Source of the DNA: Candidatus Blautia equi
GTDB lineage: Bacteria; Bacillota; Clostridia; Lachnospirales; Lachnospiraceae
Length of the DNA stretch: 35,703 nucleotides
Direction: 5' to 3'
NCBI GenBank assembly: GCA_018064695.1
Contig: JAGHUU010000184.1
Location: 1-35,703 of the forward strand
Shown: positions 5,624-14,643 of the stretch, piece by piece
Numbering within the stretch: position 1 is the stretch's first letter
How the letters are laid out: each line of letters opens with the position of its first letter
Program-made: the position numbers and the translations under genes
Notes under the pieces: model-generated
Databases searched by the model: none
Told to the model about the DNA's origin: nothing
Seen by the model: only the letters and a program-made list of their open reading frames with translations

Positions 5624-7777
5624 TTAAGCCCTAAGCAGATAAATCATAGTCAGCAGGAATCCAACGCCCACCAGCAGCAATCCAAAAGAAAGACTCCTTG
5701 AAATAAGCCCCACACTGAGCCAGAATCCCTCTCTCTGCATAGCCAGCCTATGCACATAATCCTTCTTATGAGCCTTCCGTCTGAAGACCTTCCTCCAGAC
5801 ACCCTGCGTTCCATTCAGGAAATTACCCACAGCATCCGTAAAGAAATCCCCCTCCGGATGCTCATACGGCAGCGGACTGTCCTTATAAAGCGTCTTACGA
5901 AGAAATACCGTAACTCCATCCGTAGAAGTATCAAAGATACGGAAAAATACCAGTCCCACAAACGGAAGCACCTTACCCAGCGTATCCGTCATCTTATCAA
6001 AGATCCTGCATACCACCATACTGATATACGGAATCACCTGCAGAAGAACCGGACGATAAATCAGATTCTCCAGATCCAGCCAAGCCGGCCATGCATTGAT
6101 ATACACACGGGTAGTTCTCTTCTTACTAACCGCTTCTTCCTTCATAAGAAGCGTGCGGATCACTCCAAAATAAACCACCGCACCAATGATCACAGAGATC
6201 ATAGCACCCTTCAGATTACCCATGGAGAAGTAATGAACCTCTTCTCCGACCTCCTCCAGATGCATAAAGCCCTGTCCCATCTCGGCCACAGGATCCATGA
6301 TACTGCCGGAGCATACGCCCCAGATGGTAAGGAGCAGAGCACTTCCTGCCAGCGCAAAAGTACTCTCGATATTCATATACTTCTTCTTTGCGTCAAACTT
6401 CTGCTGTTTCTTATCATCCGCATTCTTTTCCACAAAGATAGCCACAAAAAGCTTGGTCATATAAGCCAGAGTGAGACCGCCGCTGAACAGGAAGATCCAC
6501 TCCACAGCAGTGATCACCATGCTGTGCACCTCATGGCCGTACTCCACAATACTCTCATGGAGCAGCGTCTTACTGATATAACCGCCAAGCCCCGGAATAC
6601 CTCCAATGGTCAGCGCACCAATCAGAAAGATCCCCATAAGAAGCGGTTTCTTACGTCCAAAGCCTCTGATCTCATTGAGATCCAGCGCATGGGTATTCAT
6701 AAAGATCACACCTGCTGCCATGAAAAGCACCAGCTTGATCATGGAATGGTTCACCATATGAAGCAGCGTTCCGTGAACCGCCAGGGCATTCTCCTCTCCA
6801 AGAAGACACTGCATACCCACGCCCACCATGATAAATCCGATCTGGGACATGGAGGAGCATGCCAGCGTTCTCTTAAGATCAATAGAAAATACCGCCAGAA
6901 AAGCACCGCCGAACATCGTGCAAACGCCGATAGCCAGGATCAGCTCGCCCCACTTCTCATCATGAAGAAACAGGTTGCAGGACACCGCCAGGATACCGAA
7001 CACACCGGTCTTGGTAAGAATACCGGAGAGCAGCGCGGAAGCCGGAGCCGGAGCCACCGGATGCGCCTTAGGCAGCCAGATATGAAGCGGGAACGCACCG
7101 GCCTTGGCGCCGAAGCCCACCAGCATACAGATGCCTGCTGCGTACAGCAGCTTTTTATTCTCGTAAGCAGCTGCCAGCGGAAGAATCTCGGAAATAGTCA
7201 GAGTTCCCAGGCAGTTGTATACCATGAAAAGTCCCATCAGCATGACCATACCGCCAATGACCGCAACTGCCAGATAAGTAGCCGCAGCCCGAAGGGATGG
7301 CTCATTTTCCTCCTGTGCTACCCACACATAAGAGGTGAAGGACATGATCTCAAAGAAGATAAACGTGGTGTACAGATCCTCAGAGAGGAACACACCCATA
7401 GTTGCACCCAGGGTCAGCAGCAGGAACAGATAAAAACGGTTCCTGTTTCCGTGATGGGTAAAATATTCTCTGGAAAGAATCGTGGTCATCATCCACATGA
7501 GGGCTGCCACAGTGGCATAGATCAGGCGGAAGCCATCCAAAGTGAAGTGCAGTCCGAAACCACAGATCTCAGATACGGTGCAGGAAAGCACGCCTTCCTC
7601 CCCCACATGAGCGCCGTATTTCGCAAACAGCACAACCATGATCACACATTCCAGAATACAGATGATATCTGCAAAATAATCTCTCGCTTTTTCATTGGTA
7701 TTTCCAATAATGCAGGCCGCAATACCTCCAAGAAACGGGAAAAATACCAGAAAAGCCAGAATCAAACTCTCTTTCAT
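5624..7777 (-). CDS. NuoL/MrpA-like proton-conducting antiporter subunit with C-terminal extension (717 aa)
   Basis: A large polytopic membrane subunit of the complex I/Mrp antiporter family, expected to move protons or Na+ across the cytoplasmic membrane. The key charges are present: the TM5 glutamate in FIFFEIMSF and the TM7 lysine in GFGAKAGAFPLHIWLPKAHPV. A further lysine follows in LTKTGVFG. Beyond the usual 14 helices (to about residue 480) it has an extra 230 residues with a further helix (about 520-540). An amphipathic-looking segment (ALENL-type, YRPVLLQVIPYISMVV) and a last membrane helix at the C-terminus follow. AAGGAGGAAAAAGG before the ATG at 7777 fixes the start; a longer upstream frame overlaps the preceding gene. 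It is the last gene of the ten-gene operon, 16 bp after its neighbour. Confidence 0.9.
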   Translation of the reverse strand: MKESLILAFLVFFPFLGGIAACIIGNTNEKARDYFADIICILECVIMVVLFAKYGAHVGEEGVLSCTVSEICGFGLHFTLDGFRLIYATVAALMWMMTTILSREYFTHHGNRNRFYLFLLLTLGATMGVFLSEDLYTTFIFFEIMSFTSYVWVAQEENEPSLRAAATYLAVAVIGGMVMLMGLFMVYNCLGTLTISEILPLAAAYENKKLLYAAGICMLVGFGAKAGAFPLHIWLPKAHPVAPAPASALLSGILTKTGVFGILAVSCNLFLHDEKWGELILAIGVCTMFGGAFLAVFSIDLKRTLACSSMSQIGFIMVGVGMQCLLGEENALAVHGTLLHMVNHSMIKLVLFMAAGVIFMNTHALDLNEIRGFGRKKPLLMGIFLIGALTIGGIPGLGGYISKTLLHESIVEYGHEVHSMVITAVEWIFLFSGGLTLAYMTKLFVAIFVEKNADDKKQQKFDAKKKYMNIESTFALAGSALLLTIWGVCSGSIMDPVAEMGQGFMHLEEVGEEVHYFSMGNLKGAMISVIIGAVVYFGVIRTLLMKEEAVSKKRTTRVYINAWPAWLDLENLIYRPVLLQVIPYISMVVCRIFDKMTDTLGKVLPFVGLVFFRIFDTSTDGVTVFLRKTLYKDSPLPYEHPEGDFFTDAVGNFLNGTQGVWRKVFRRKAHKKDYVHRLAMQREGFWLSVGLISRSLSFGLLLVGVGFLLTMIYLLRA

Positions 7778-7793
7778 CCTTTTTCCTCCTTTC

Positions 7794-9266
7794 TCAGACA
7801 GCAGCTGCCACCGCTTCCAGTGCCCGAAGGACCGGAGCCGGGAACAGACCAAGAACGACCATGCCAATGACAAAGATCACCAGAGGAAGGATCATCAGCC
7901 AGTTTGGATCCTCCACCTCGGAGATGGTGTCATAATCAAAGCCCTTAGGCGGGCAGAAGGCACGTACAGTGACAGTCATCATATAGAGCGCCGTGAGCAG
8001 CGCGGAAGCCAGCAGCGCGGCCACACCAATGTAGCCAAGCGGTGTACCGCTCTCCACAGCAGCCTCAGTAAGCTTCCATTTGCTGATAAAGCCGCAGAAG
8101 CCCGGAACACCCATAAGGGCCATGCCGGAGATGGTAAAGATCACAAAGACCTTAGGCATCCTTCTTCCAAAGCCGTCCAGCTCGTGGACAAAGTTTTTCT
8201 CTGCTTTATAGATCACAGCACCGGCACAGAAGAACGCACAGATCTTCATCACCGCGTGGGACAGCATATGGGTCAGTGCACCGGTGAGACCCATAGGGCT
8301 CATAAGCGCCACACCAAAGAGAATATAGGACAGGTTGCTGACGGTGGACCAGGCCAGACGTCTCTTAAGATGTGTCTCCTTAAGCGCACGGCTGCATCCG
8401 TAGACGATGGTAAAGATAGTCAGCACCAGCACCACATCCTGTGCCCAGGTTCCCTTAAGGAAATCGGTACCGAAGCTGTAATAGGTAATTCTCATGCAGG
8501 CAAAGGCACCTGCCTTAACGACTGCAACCGCATGGAGCAGCGCCGTAACAGGGGTCGGAGCCACACCGGCTTTAGGAAGCCAGGAGGAGAATGGGAACAT
8601 AGCCGCCTTCACACTGAAGCCGCAGAAGGCCAGCACATAAACTACCAGAAGCACATTTGCCTTACTTCCCATCTTTGCCATATCCAGAACACCGCCCGGG
8701 ACAAAGTTTGATGTGGTTCCGTAAGACAGGATAAAGATCATACCGATAAAGGCAAAGGCTGCGCCGCCCAGAGAATAATAAAGGTAGGTACGGCTTGCCA
8801 GAATAGCCTCACGGGTCAGAGTATTCATAACCAGAGGTACGGTTACAAAGGTAAGCATCTCGTAAAAGAAATACAGGGTGACAATATTCTGTGCCATGGC
8901 GATACCAAGGGTAACACCAAAGGTCATGGTATAAAACAGATAAAAACTGGTCTGATGTTCCTCATGCTTCATATATTCAAAGGAATACAGCGTAGCCAGA
9001 GGCCAGAGCACAGCTACCAGTCCGGCAAACACGGTACCAAGACCGTCCACCTTCAGACTGATCTGCAGGTCTCCCGAAAAACGGAAAAGCGTAACCGCCT
9101 CGGAAGGTCTGTTCATGAGCATCAGAATTACCAGCACAGAGTTGATGATCACCAGGGTCTCAATGTAGATCGCTCTCTGCTTCTTATCCTTAAACGGAAG
9201 GAAACGGATCAGGAATCCTCCGATAATGGGAAGCAGAACAGTGATCACCTGAATCTTAGCATTCAT
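7794..9266 (-). CDS. NuoM/MrpD-like antiporter subunit (490 aa)
   Basis: A 14-helix membrane subunit of the NuoL/M/N-MrpA/D family. The TM5 glutamate is in LYFFYEMLTF, and the TM7 lysine is in CGFSVKAAMFPFSSWLPKAG. The TM8 lysine is in VAVVKAGAF, the set expected of a working ion channel in this superfamily. The length fits MrpD or NuoM (about 490-500). GGGGGAGAGG before the ATG marks the start. It is ninth of ten genes in the operon, with 16-bp gaps on both sides. It is clearly different in sequence from the other three antiporter subunits, so it is not a recent duplicate. The exact ion (H+, Na+ or K+) cannot be read from sequence. Confidence 0.9.
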   Translation of the reverse strand: MNAKIQVITVLLPIIGGFLIRFLPFKDKKQRAIYIETLVIINSVLVILMLMNRPSEAVTLFRFSGDLQISLKVDGLGTVFAGLVAVLWPLATLYSFEYMKHEEHQTSFYLFYTMTFGVTLGIAMAQNIVTLYFFYEMLTFVTVPLVMNTLTREAILASRTYLYYSLGGAAFAFIGMIFILSYGTTSNFVPGGVLDMAKMGSKANVLLVVYVLAFCGFSVKAAMFPFSSWLPKAGVAPTPVTALLHAVAVVKAGAFACMRITYYSFGTDFLKGTWAQDVVLVLTIFTIVYGCSRALKETHLKRRLAWSTVSNLSYILFGVALMSPMGLTGALTHMLSHAVMKICAFFCAGAVIYKAEKNFVHELDGFGRRMPKVFVIFTISGMALMGVPGFCGFISKWKLTEAAVESGTPLGYIGVAALLASALLTALYMMTVTVRAFCPPKGFDYDTISEVEDPNWLMILPLVIFVIGMVVLGLFPAPVLRALEAVAAAV

Positions 9267-9282
9267 ATCCTCTCCCCCTCTC

Positions 9283-10788
9283 TTAGAAAATGGAAGCCGC
9301 GATCTGGCCTGCCAGTCTGATCAGAGGATTCGGGAACACGCCAAGAAGCAGGGTGATGGCTGCGATCACCATAAGCGGAGCCCACATTTTCATTGGCGGC
9401 TCCTCCACCTTAGGATCTTCGATCACATAGCCTTCTCCCGGGAAGAAGCCTTTTACTGTAACAGGAAGCAGATAGCCTGCGGTCAGCAGCGCACTGACAA
9501 GAAGAACAGCAGGACCTGCGTATCCGTAAACACCGATGTCAGCGGTAAGGGCACCCTGTGCCAGATACCATTTGCTGATAAATCCACTTGTAGGAGGAAT
9601 ACCGATCAGTGCCAGAGAAGCAAAGGTATAGCTCCAGAGGGTCTTAGGCATCTTTTTGCCATAGCCCTTGAAATCCTCCACACGGGTATTTCCGGTCTTG
9701 AAGATGAAGATACCTGCGGTAAGGAAGAGAGCGGTCTTAATAAATGCATGGAACACACTGTGAAGCAGCGCGCCTGTCATACCCACCTCGGAGAGCTGGG
9801 CAAGACCGAATAATACGTAGGATACCTGGCTGACGGTGGAGTAGGCCAGACGTTTCTTGAAGATCGGCTCCCAGTAAGCCAGGAGAGATCCCATAAAGAT
9901 GGTTCCGAGTGTAAGGACCATCCATGCGGTCTGTACCCAGGTTCCGCGGAGAAAATCAGGTCCAACCACATAGTAAACGGTACGGATCACGGCCATAACA
10001 CCGGCTTTTACAATGATGGCGGAGAGAACCGCAGATGCCGGGGAAGGTGCTACCGGGTGAGCGGATGGCAGCCACGCATGCAGCGGGAACATACCTGCCT
10101 TTGCGCCGAAACCGATGAGCATGCAGAATACTGCGATCAGAAGGATTCCCTCGGAGCCCGGTTTTACACTCAGGGTTCCGCCTGCGGCGAACTCCAGAGT
10201 GGTGGTGTTCTGATACAGGAAGAAGATTCCAAAGAGTGCAAGATAAGCACCGCACATGGAATAAAACAGGTATTTTAACGCGCCCATGATGGACTCTCTG
10301 GAGCCGCTGTGAAGTACCATCGGCATGGAGGTCAGGGTCATAAGCTCGTAGAAGAAATACAATGTGATAAGGTTTCCGGCAAAGTCAAGTGCAATAAGGA
10401 CACCGTAAACCACCAGGAAAAATCCGAAAAATCTCTTCTCATTTCCCTCATGATGCATGTAAACAAAAGCATAAATAGAAACAGCAAACCAGATGATGCT
10501 CATAAAGGTGGCAAAAAGTGCGCCAAGCTGATCCACACGGAAATAAACAGAGATGCCTTCTGTCAGTTTCAGAAGGGTGATGCTCTTCTCTCCACCTGCC
10601 CAGGCAACAAGAAGGGCTGCCAGAACGGAGATTCCCAGAACAACAATAGTAATCATATGTACCTGCTGTACATCCTCCGCCATCTTTTCTGCACCGTTCT
10701 GCGCCAGGCGCTCACGAAAAGCACAGATGAGGAGATAACTTCCTGCAATGATGGGAAGGAAAATCGGCAGTAAGATCAGTAAATTCAT
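9283..10788 (-). CDS. NuoM/MrpD-like antiporter subunit (501 aa)
   Basis: Another full-length antiporter-type membrane subunit. It has the TM5 glutamate in LYFFYELMTLTSMPMV and the TM7 lysine in IGFGAKAGMFPLHAWLPSAHPV. The TM8 lysine is in IIVKAGVMAV, and a conserved VSQVSYVLFGL segment follows. The N-terminal region has one long hydrophilic loop (about residues 25-45) rich in Glu and Gln. GGAGGATAGGAT precedes the ATG. Eighth gene of the operon, 11 bp after the previous coding region. Its HxxWLPxAHPxAPSPASA signature is nearer to NuoL/MrpA and the 717-residue subunit than to the 490-residue one. Expected in the cytoplasmic membrane as part of the Mrp-type complex. Confidence 0.9.
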   Translation of the reverse strand: MNLLILLPIFLPIIAGSYLLICAFRERLAQNGAEKMAEDVQQVHMITIVVLGISVLAALLVAWAGGEKSITLLKLTEGISVYFRVDQLGALFATFMSIIWFAVSIYAFVYMHHEGNEKRFFGFFLVVYGVLIALDFAGNLITLYFFYELMTLTSMPMVLHSGSRESIMGALKYLFYSMCGAYLALFGIFFLYQNTTTLEFAAGGTLSVKPGSEGILLIAVFCMLIGFGAKAGMFPLHAWLPSAHPVAPSPASAVLSAIIVKAGVMAVIRTVYYVVGPDFLRGTWVQTAWMVLTLGTIFMGSLLAYWEPIFKKRLAYSTVSQVSYVLFGLAQLSEVGMTGALLHSVFHAFIKTALFLTAGIFIFKTGNTRVEDFKGYGKKMPKTLWSYTFASLALIGIPPTSGFISKWYLAQGALTADIGVYGYAGPAVLLVSALLTAGYLLPVTVKGFFPGEGYVIEDPKVEEPPMKMWAPLMVIAAITLLLGVFPNPLIRLAGQIAASIF

Positions 10789-10799
10789 ATCCTATCCTC

Positions 10800-12308
10800 C
10801 TATGCAAACATTCCAAGGCCGTTTCTTATAAGAGCCACGATCGGTTCTGAGAAAAGACCCAGGGCAAAATTCAGTATTACAAAGAAAAGCAGCGCCACAT
10901 TTTTCCATGGCTGTTCAGACACAGAGATCTGTCTGAAGCTATCTTTCTCCAGATTCTGCGTCTTTGCAGGGGTGTAAAGACGGATGACCGTCTTCAGGAA
11001 ATAAATGGCATTCAGGATGGTACTGATGGCCAGGGCGATGAGTGTCGGCATCATTTTTCCGCTGTTCAGTACCGCAGCCCTTGCAAAGAGCATCTTGGAG
11101 ATAAAGCCGGAAAACATAGGGAAGCCGACCATGGAGAGACCGCCTACTGTGAAGGCAATACCCGCCATCTTATTTCTGAAGCCCGCACCGGTGAGGGAGA
11201 AGAAATCTGTCTCGTCTCCGGAGGCATCGGTGAGTCCGGAGGCTGCAATAAAGAGCAGGGACTTGGTAGCCGCATGGGATAAGATGTGGTAAGTACTTGC
11301 GATCATGGCCTCATAGGTTCCAAGGCCAAAGCCCATATAGATATATCCGATCTGCGCTACAGATGAGAAGGCGATCATACGCCTGATATTGCTCTCACGG
11401 ATGGCACTTAAGGATCCCATGATCATACCGGCCACACCGAACACAAACAGCACATTGATGACCTTGCTCTCTCTCACCACGTTAAATCCGATCACTCTGT
11501 AGAAGATCTTGATGAGCAGGAAGATATATCCTTTGGAAACCAGGGAGGATAAAATGGCTGCGGAGGAAACGGTGGAATAACCGTAGGCATCCGGAAGCCA
11601 GGAATGGAACGGGTAAAGGGCGCTCTTGATGGCCAGACCAACGGCCATAAGTCCCAGGGCGATCATAAGCGGTACATGGTAGGTGCCTGCTGCCGAGATC
11701 GCAGCCACGCTCTCCTGGATATTGCTCATCAGCAGATGACCGGTAAGGTCATAGAGGAAGCAGATACCAAGAAGAAACAGACCGGAACCCATAAGGCTCA
11801 TGATCATATATCGGGTAGCCGCCTCGATGGTACGTCCGTTCTGCTTACACATAATAAGACCGCAGGCGGAGATGGTGTTGATCTCCACAAAAACGTAGGC
11901 GGTGAAAAGGTCGTTGGTATAGATCAGCGCCAGCAGGGAACAGAGCAGAAGATTTACCATAATATAGTAGAGATTCTGCTTGGTCTCATAGACCTCCGCC
12001 TCGCGCTCCACAATACCGCCCAGCATACAGAGCAGCATGATCATGCAGAAGAACACTGCCATGGCAGCCTCCAGCACGCCCACGCGGATCTCATTTCCCC
12101 ATGGAGCCGGGAAATGACCCATGCTGTACACATAAGCGCCGTTTGTATATACAAATCCAAGCACCGCACCGGAGAGACATCCGATGAGTACAATAATACC
12201 GATGTTCAGATATTTGGCCTTTTTTCCGCCTAAGATAGAGGAAAGAGGACCGCCGAACAGGGATAAGATGATGGAGATAAAAGGAAAATTCTGTACAAAG
12301 CTATGCAT
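10800..12308 (-). CDS. mrpD: MrpD-like antiporter subunit directly after MrpC (502 aa)
   Basis: A polytopic antiporter subunit of the NuoM/N-MrpD type. The key residues are Glu in TAYVFVEINTISACGLIM, Lys in GLAIKSALYPFHSWLPDAYG, and Lys in LVSKGYIFLLIK. By position it corresponds to MrpD or MbhH, which follow MrpC in known operons. The ATG shares one base with the mrpC stop codon (TAATG), which suggests coupled translation; AAGGAGG lies seven bases upstream. The sequence AYGYSTVSSAAILSSL after the TM7 lysine departs from the usual HPxAPSPxSA, so the substrate path may differ from the sister subunits. Seventh gene of the operon. Confidence 0.9.
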   Translation of the reverse strand: MHSFVQNFPFISIILSLFGGPLSSILGGKKAKYLNIGIIVLIGCLSGAVLGFVYTNGAYVYSMGHFPAPWGNEIRVGVLEAAMAVFFCMIMLLCMLGGIVEREAEVYETKQNLYYIMVNLLLCSLLALIYTNDLFTAYVFVEINTISACGLIMCKQNGRTIEAATRYMIMSLMGSGLFLLGICFLYDLTGHLLMSNIQESVAAISAAGTYHVPLMIALGLMAVGLAIKSALYPFHSWLPDAYGYSTVSSAAILSSLVSKGYIFLLIKIFYRVIGFNVVRESKVINVLFVFGVAGMIMGSLSAIRESNIRRMIAFSSVAQIGYIYMGFGLGTYEAMIASTYHILSHAATKSLLFIAASGLTDASGDETDFFSLTGAGFRNKMAGIAFTVGGLSMVGFPMFSGFISKMLFARAAVLNSGKMMPTLIALAISTILNAIYFLKTVIRLYTPAKTQNLEKDSFRQISVSEQPWKNVALLFFVILNFALGLFSEPIVALIRNGLGMFA

Positions 12309-12685
12309 TACAGACCCTCCTTTTTCAGTTTTGCGGAGATCTCATCCAGGTCAAGGGTGTGATATCTGTAGTAGAGACGCACGGTCAGGGAAAGCATCAG
12401 CGCCGTGACAGATACAGAAACAACGATACCGGTGAGGACCAGACCGCTCGGGATCGGGTTCACATAGGCGGTGACACTCTGCACGCCGTTCACCACGATC
12501 GGTGCTTTTCTTCCCGCCACATAACCCTTTAAGGCCAGGAAGAGATACATGGAGGTATCCATGATATTGAAACCGATGATCTTTCTGATCAGGTTCTTCT
12601 GCAGAAGCAGGTTGGAAAAGCCGATGCCGAAAAGGATCATGGCAATGGCCTCTTCATAATTTCCAAGAAGATTGACAAAGCTCAT
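12308..12685 (-). CDS. mrpC: MrpC/NuoK-like antiporter subunit
   Basis: A three-helix membrane protein of 125 residues matching MrpC/MnhC. The family motif PIPSGLVLTGIVVSVSVTALMLSL forms the third helix (about residues 77-100), and the first helix carries the NuoK-like Glu (NYEEAIAMILFGIG). In Mrp complexes this subunit joins MrpD and provides part of the ion path. The start is preceded by AAAGGAGGATATTG. It lies 1 bp after the MrpB-fusion stop codon and overlaps the next gene by one base. Its size is normal, with a somewhat long loop (AGRKAPIVVNGVQSV) between helices two and three. Confidence 0.9.
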   Translation of the reverse strand: MSFVNLLGNYEEAIAMILFGIGFSNLLLQKNLIRKIIGFNIMDTSMYLFLALKGYVAGRKAPIVVNGVQSVTAYVNPIPSGLVLTGIVVSVSVTALMLSLTVRLYYRYHTLDLDEISAKLKKEGL

Positions 12686-12686
12686 A

Positions 12687-13661
12687 TCAATATCCTCCTT
12701 TCCGGAACATAACGTAGAAGGTGTACATGGTTCCCGCTACGACAATACCGACACAGATATTCAGGATCAGGATCAGGCCGCTGCTTAAGATAGCGCCCGG
12801 TGTTCCAAGAGGGATGATGCTGTGGATGTGGTTTGCACCTGTATAGAAAGAGTAACTCTTTGCCATGCAGTAGCAGCCCAGGGCACCAAAGCTCATTCTC
12901 TTATAGGTTTTTGCGGTAAAGAATTTTTCTGTCTTCTCAAAGCCGAAGGCATTCAGGTACAGGATAAGTCCTGCGCCAATGATGGCACCGCCGGAGAAAC
13001 CGCCGCCGGGGCCTAAGTGCCCGGCCAGAATGACATAAATACCGAAGATCATGATAACAGGTACCAGCACCTGAGCTGCGATCTGAAGGATCAGGTCATT
13101 CTCAGGCTCATGGGTGTAGTCATTTGGATCCTCGTCATAATAGGTGATATCCGGGTTTCCGATCTTCTTATCTCTTCGAAGCAGCATCAGAACGGTGCAG
13201 GTAGCGATAAAAAGCACATGGGATTCACCCAGGGTATCAAAAGCACGGTAATCCAGGATCATACCGGTTACGATGTTCACCGCACCGGTCTCCTGCAGAC
13301 CGTTCTCAATGTATCTCTGTGCCACCTCGTTGTTTACAGGGTTGTCCGGATTTCCAACGATAGGCAGGTAGGACACACCGTAAACCAGGATCAGCACCAG
13401 TGTGATGCAGAAGATCACGCTGAAAGCTCTGTAAAGCTTATTCCAGATCCGGTTTCTTGCATTCTCCTCGCGGAAAGCCTCCTCAAAGATAAAAGCACGT
13501 TCCTTCGCGCGCTCCTCTGTGACCACAAGCTCCTCCACAAAAGGCTTCTGCGGCTGCATTTCCACATTGTCAAGATAGGGATCCTTTGTTCCATAAAGCC
13601 ACTGTTTCAGACGATAGGAACGAGTTTTTTCATACTGTTCTTCAGGAATTTTCCTGCTCAT
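12687..13661 (-). CDS. mrpB: MbhE-MrpB fusion subunit
   Basis: A 324-residue membrane subunit in which an MbhE-like part is joined to an MrpB (MnhB) domain. The N-terminal 70 residues are charged and cytosolic. The MbhE-like part has one helix near residues 80-100, then NIVTGMILDYRAFDTLGE (about 130-148) and a further helix. The MrpB part contains the hallmark GHLGPGGGFSGGAIIGAG near residues 215-232. In archaeal Mbh systems these are separate genes, so the fusion is a bacterial arrangement. The frame opens at 13670, but that ATG touches AGGAGG, while the ATG at 13661 has a proper spacer. The start overlaps the DUF4040 gene by 20 bp, suggesting translational coupling. Confidence 0.9.
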   Translation of the reverse strand: MSRKIPEEQYEKTRSYRLKQWLYGTKDPYLDNVEMQPQKPFVEELVVTEERAKERAFIFEEAFREENARNRIWNKLYRAFSVIFCITLVLILVYGVSYLPIVGNPDNPVNNEVAQRYIENGLQETGAVNIVTGMILDYRAFDTLGESHVLFIATCTVLMLLRRDKKIGNPDITYYDEDPNDYTHEPENDLILQIAAQVLVPVIMIFGIYVILAGHLGPGGGFSGGAIIGAGLILYLNAFGFEKTEKFFTAKTYKRMSFGALGCYCMAKSYSFYTGANHIHSIIPLGTPGAILSSGLILILNICVGIVVAGTMYTFYVMFRKGGY

Positions 13662-13920
13662 TCTTCTCATCCTCCTTCTTGTTATCTACCATAGCCTGGA
13701 TCTTTTTCAGGGTGATGAAAAAGAGCACGCTGGTGATACCGGCGCCTACGGCCGCCTCTGTGATAGCCAGGTCCGGGGACTCTAAAATGATCCAGATGAT
13801 GGACATGACCAGACTGTATGACATAAAGATCAGAAGTGAATTCAGAAGATTTTTAGACAGCGAAACCGCGATCGCACAGATCAGCAGGAAGGCCATCAGA
13901 ATATAAGTAAAGATCTGCAT
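13642..13920 (-). CDS. DUF4040 / MbhD-like antiporter subunit
   Basis: A 92-residue protein with three membrane helices and the family signature ESPDLAITEAAVGAGITSVLFF (about residues 47-68). This domain corresponds to a piece of the C-terminal region of MrpA and to MbhD of archaeal membrane-bound hydrogenases. Here it is a separate gene, as in Mbh-type operons, rather than part of a long MrpA. Its charged tail (KKEDEKNEQENS) overlaps the start of the next gene. GGGAGGAATAAG precedes the ATG. It is 1 bp downstream of mrpG. Confidence 0.9.
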   Translation of the reverse strand: MQIFTYILMAFLLICAIAVSLSKNLLNSLLIFMSYSLVMSIIWIILESPDLAITEAAVGAGITSVLFFITLKKIQAMVDNKKEDEKNEQENS

Positions 13921-13921
13921 C

Positions 13922-14287
13922 TTATTCCTCCCTGTTATCCAGCTCCGCTTCCAGTTCCTTTAAGGAAATGACGCGGTAGTGCTGTTCTTCGTCTTCGTTT
14001 GTGGCTACCTCAAGACGTGCGATCAGATGTGAGGACGTCGGGGAGGAGAACCACAGGAAAATGATCACCAGAAGCAGCTTCAGTGATGTGAAGGTGAATC
14101 CGCTCATGATGATAAGGCCAAGGAGAGAAAATCCGATTCCCAGGGTATCTCCCATGGCGGCTGCGTGCATACGGTTCAGAACATATTTAAAGCGGAACAC
14201 GCCGATCATCTCTACTACAAAGATGCCAAGTCCCATGATCAGAAATATGCTTCCCGCAATAAATCTAAGCCATTCCATCCAAGCCAT
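13922..14287 (-). CDS. mrpG: MrpG/MnhG-like antiporter subunit
   Basis: A three-helix subunit of 121 residues. The family pattern is clear: GVFRFKYVLNRMHAAAMGDTLGIG (about residues 29-52), and SPTSSHLIARL closing the third helix (about 81-91). The C-terminal 30 residues are acidic and cytosolic. MrpG is a small accessory subunit of the Mrp complex, probably lining the MrpE/F/G module that transports the partner cation. AAAGGAG eight bases before the ATG supports the start, which lies 23 bp inside mrpF, so the two are probably translationally coupled. Confidence 0.92.
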   Translation of the reverse strand: MAWMEWLRFIAGSIFLIMGLGIFVVEMIGVFRFKYVLNRMHAAAMGDTLGIGFSLLGLIIMSGFTFTSLKLLLVIIFLWFSSPTSSHLIARLEVATNEDEEQHYRVISLKELEAELDNREE

Positions 14288-14630
14288 CGTTTTTCTCCTT
14301 TCCTTCTATATTATTGTTGTCTTTCATTTCTTTCTTTTCCAGATATACGCCCATGTATACCTTGGTAAGAACGATGACAGCCAGGAAGCTGATCATCGCA
14401 TAGATAATGCAGATATCCGCCAGAAATCCTTCCTCCAGCATCAGCGCCAGCACGGCAATGATGACCATAACGATGGTACCCATCATGTTTGTGGCTACGA
14501 TTCGGTCTGTGACCTTCGGACCTATAATGGCACGGATCAGGCACAGGATCACCATAACAGCCAGAATACACAGTGCCACAGAGAAAACGATATTATAAGC
14601 GGAACCAAGGGCAGGTATGTCTTTTCCCAT
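14265..14630 (-). CDS. mrpF: MrpF/MnhF-like antiporter subunit
   Basis: A 121-residue subunit with three membrane helices. The family motif GPKVTDRIVATNMMGT (about residues 35-50) links helices one and two; GPxxxDRivA is diagnostic for MrpF. A charged C-terminal tail of about 25 residues (KKEMKDNNNIEGKEKN) extends beyond the usual end and overlaps the start of mrpG. AAGGAGGAAAAACAA precedes the ATG. It lies 13 bp after mrpE. Together with MrpE and MrpG it forms the small-subunit end of the complex. Confidence 0.92.
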   Translation of the reverse strand: MGKDIPALGSAYNIVFSVALCILAVMVILCLIRAIIGPKVTDRIVATNMMGTIVMVIIAVLALMLEEGFLADICIIYAMISFLAVIVLTKVYMGVYLEKKEMKDNNNIEGKEKNDGLDGMA

Positions 14631-14643
14631 TTGTTTTTCCTCC

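Noticed and set aside
5750..8711. Long plus-strand frames opposite the antiporter genes
   Set aside because: The translations are His/Gln/Lys-rich and low in complexity, typical of the complement of membrane-protein codons, and lack starts with ribosome-binding sites.
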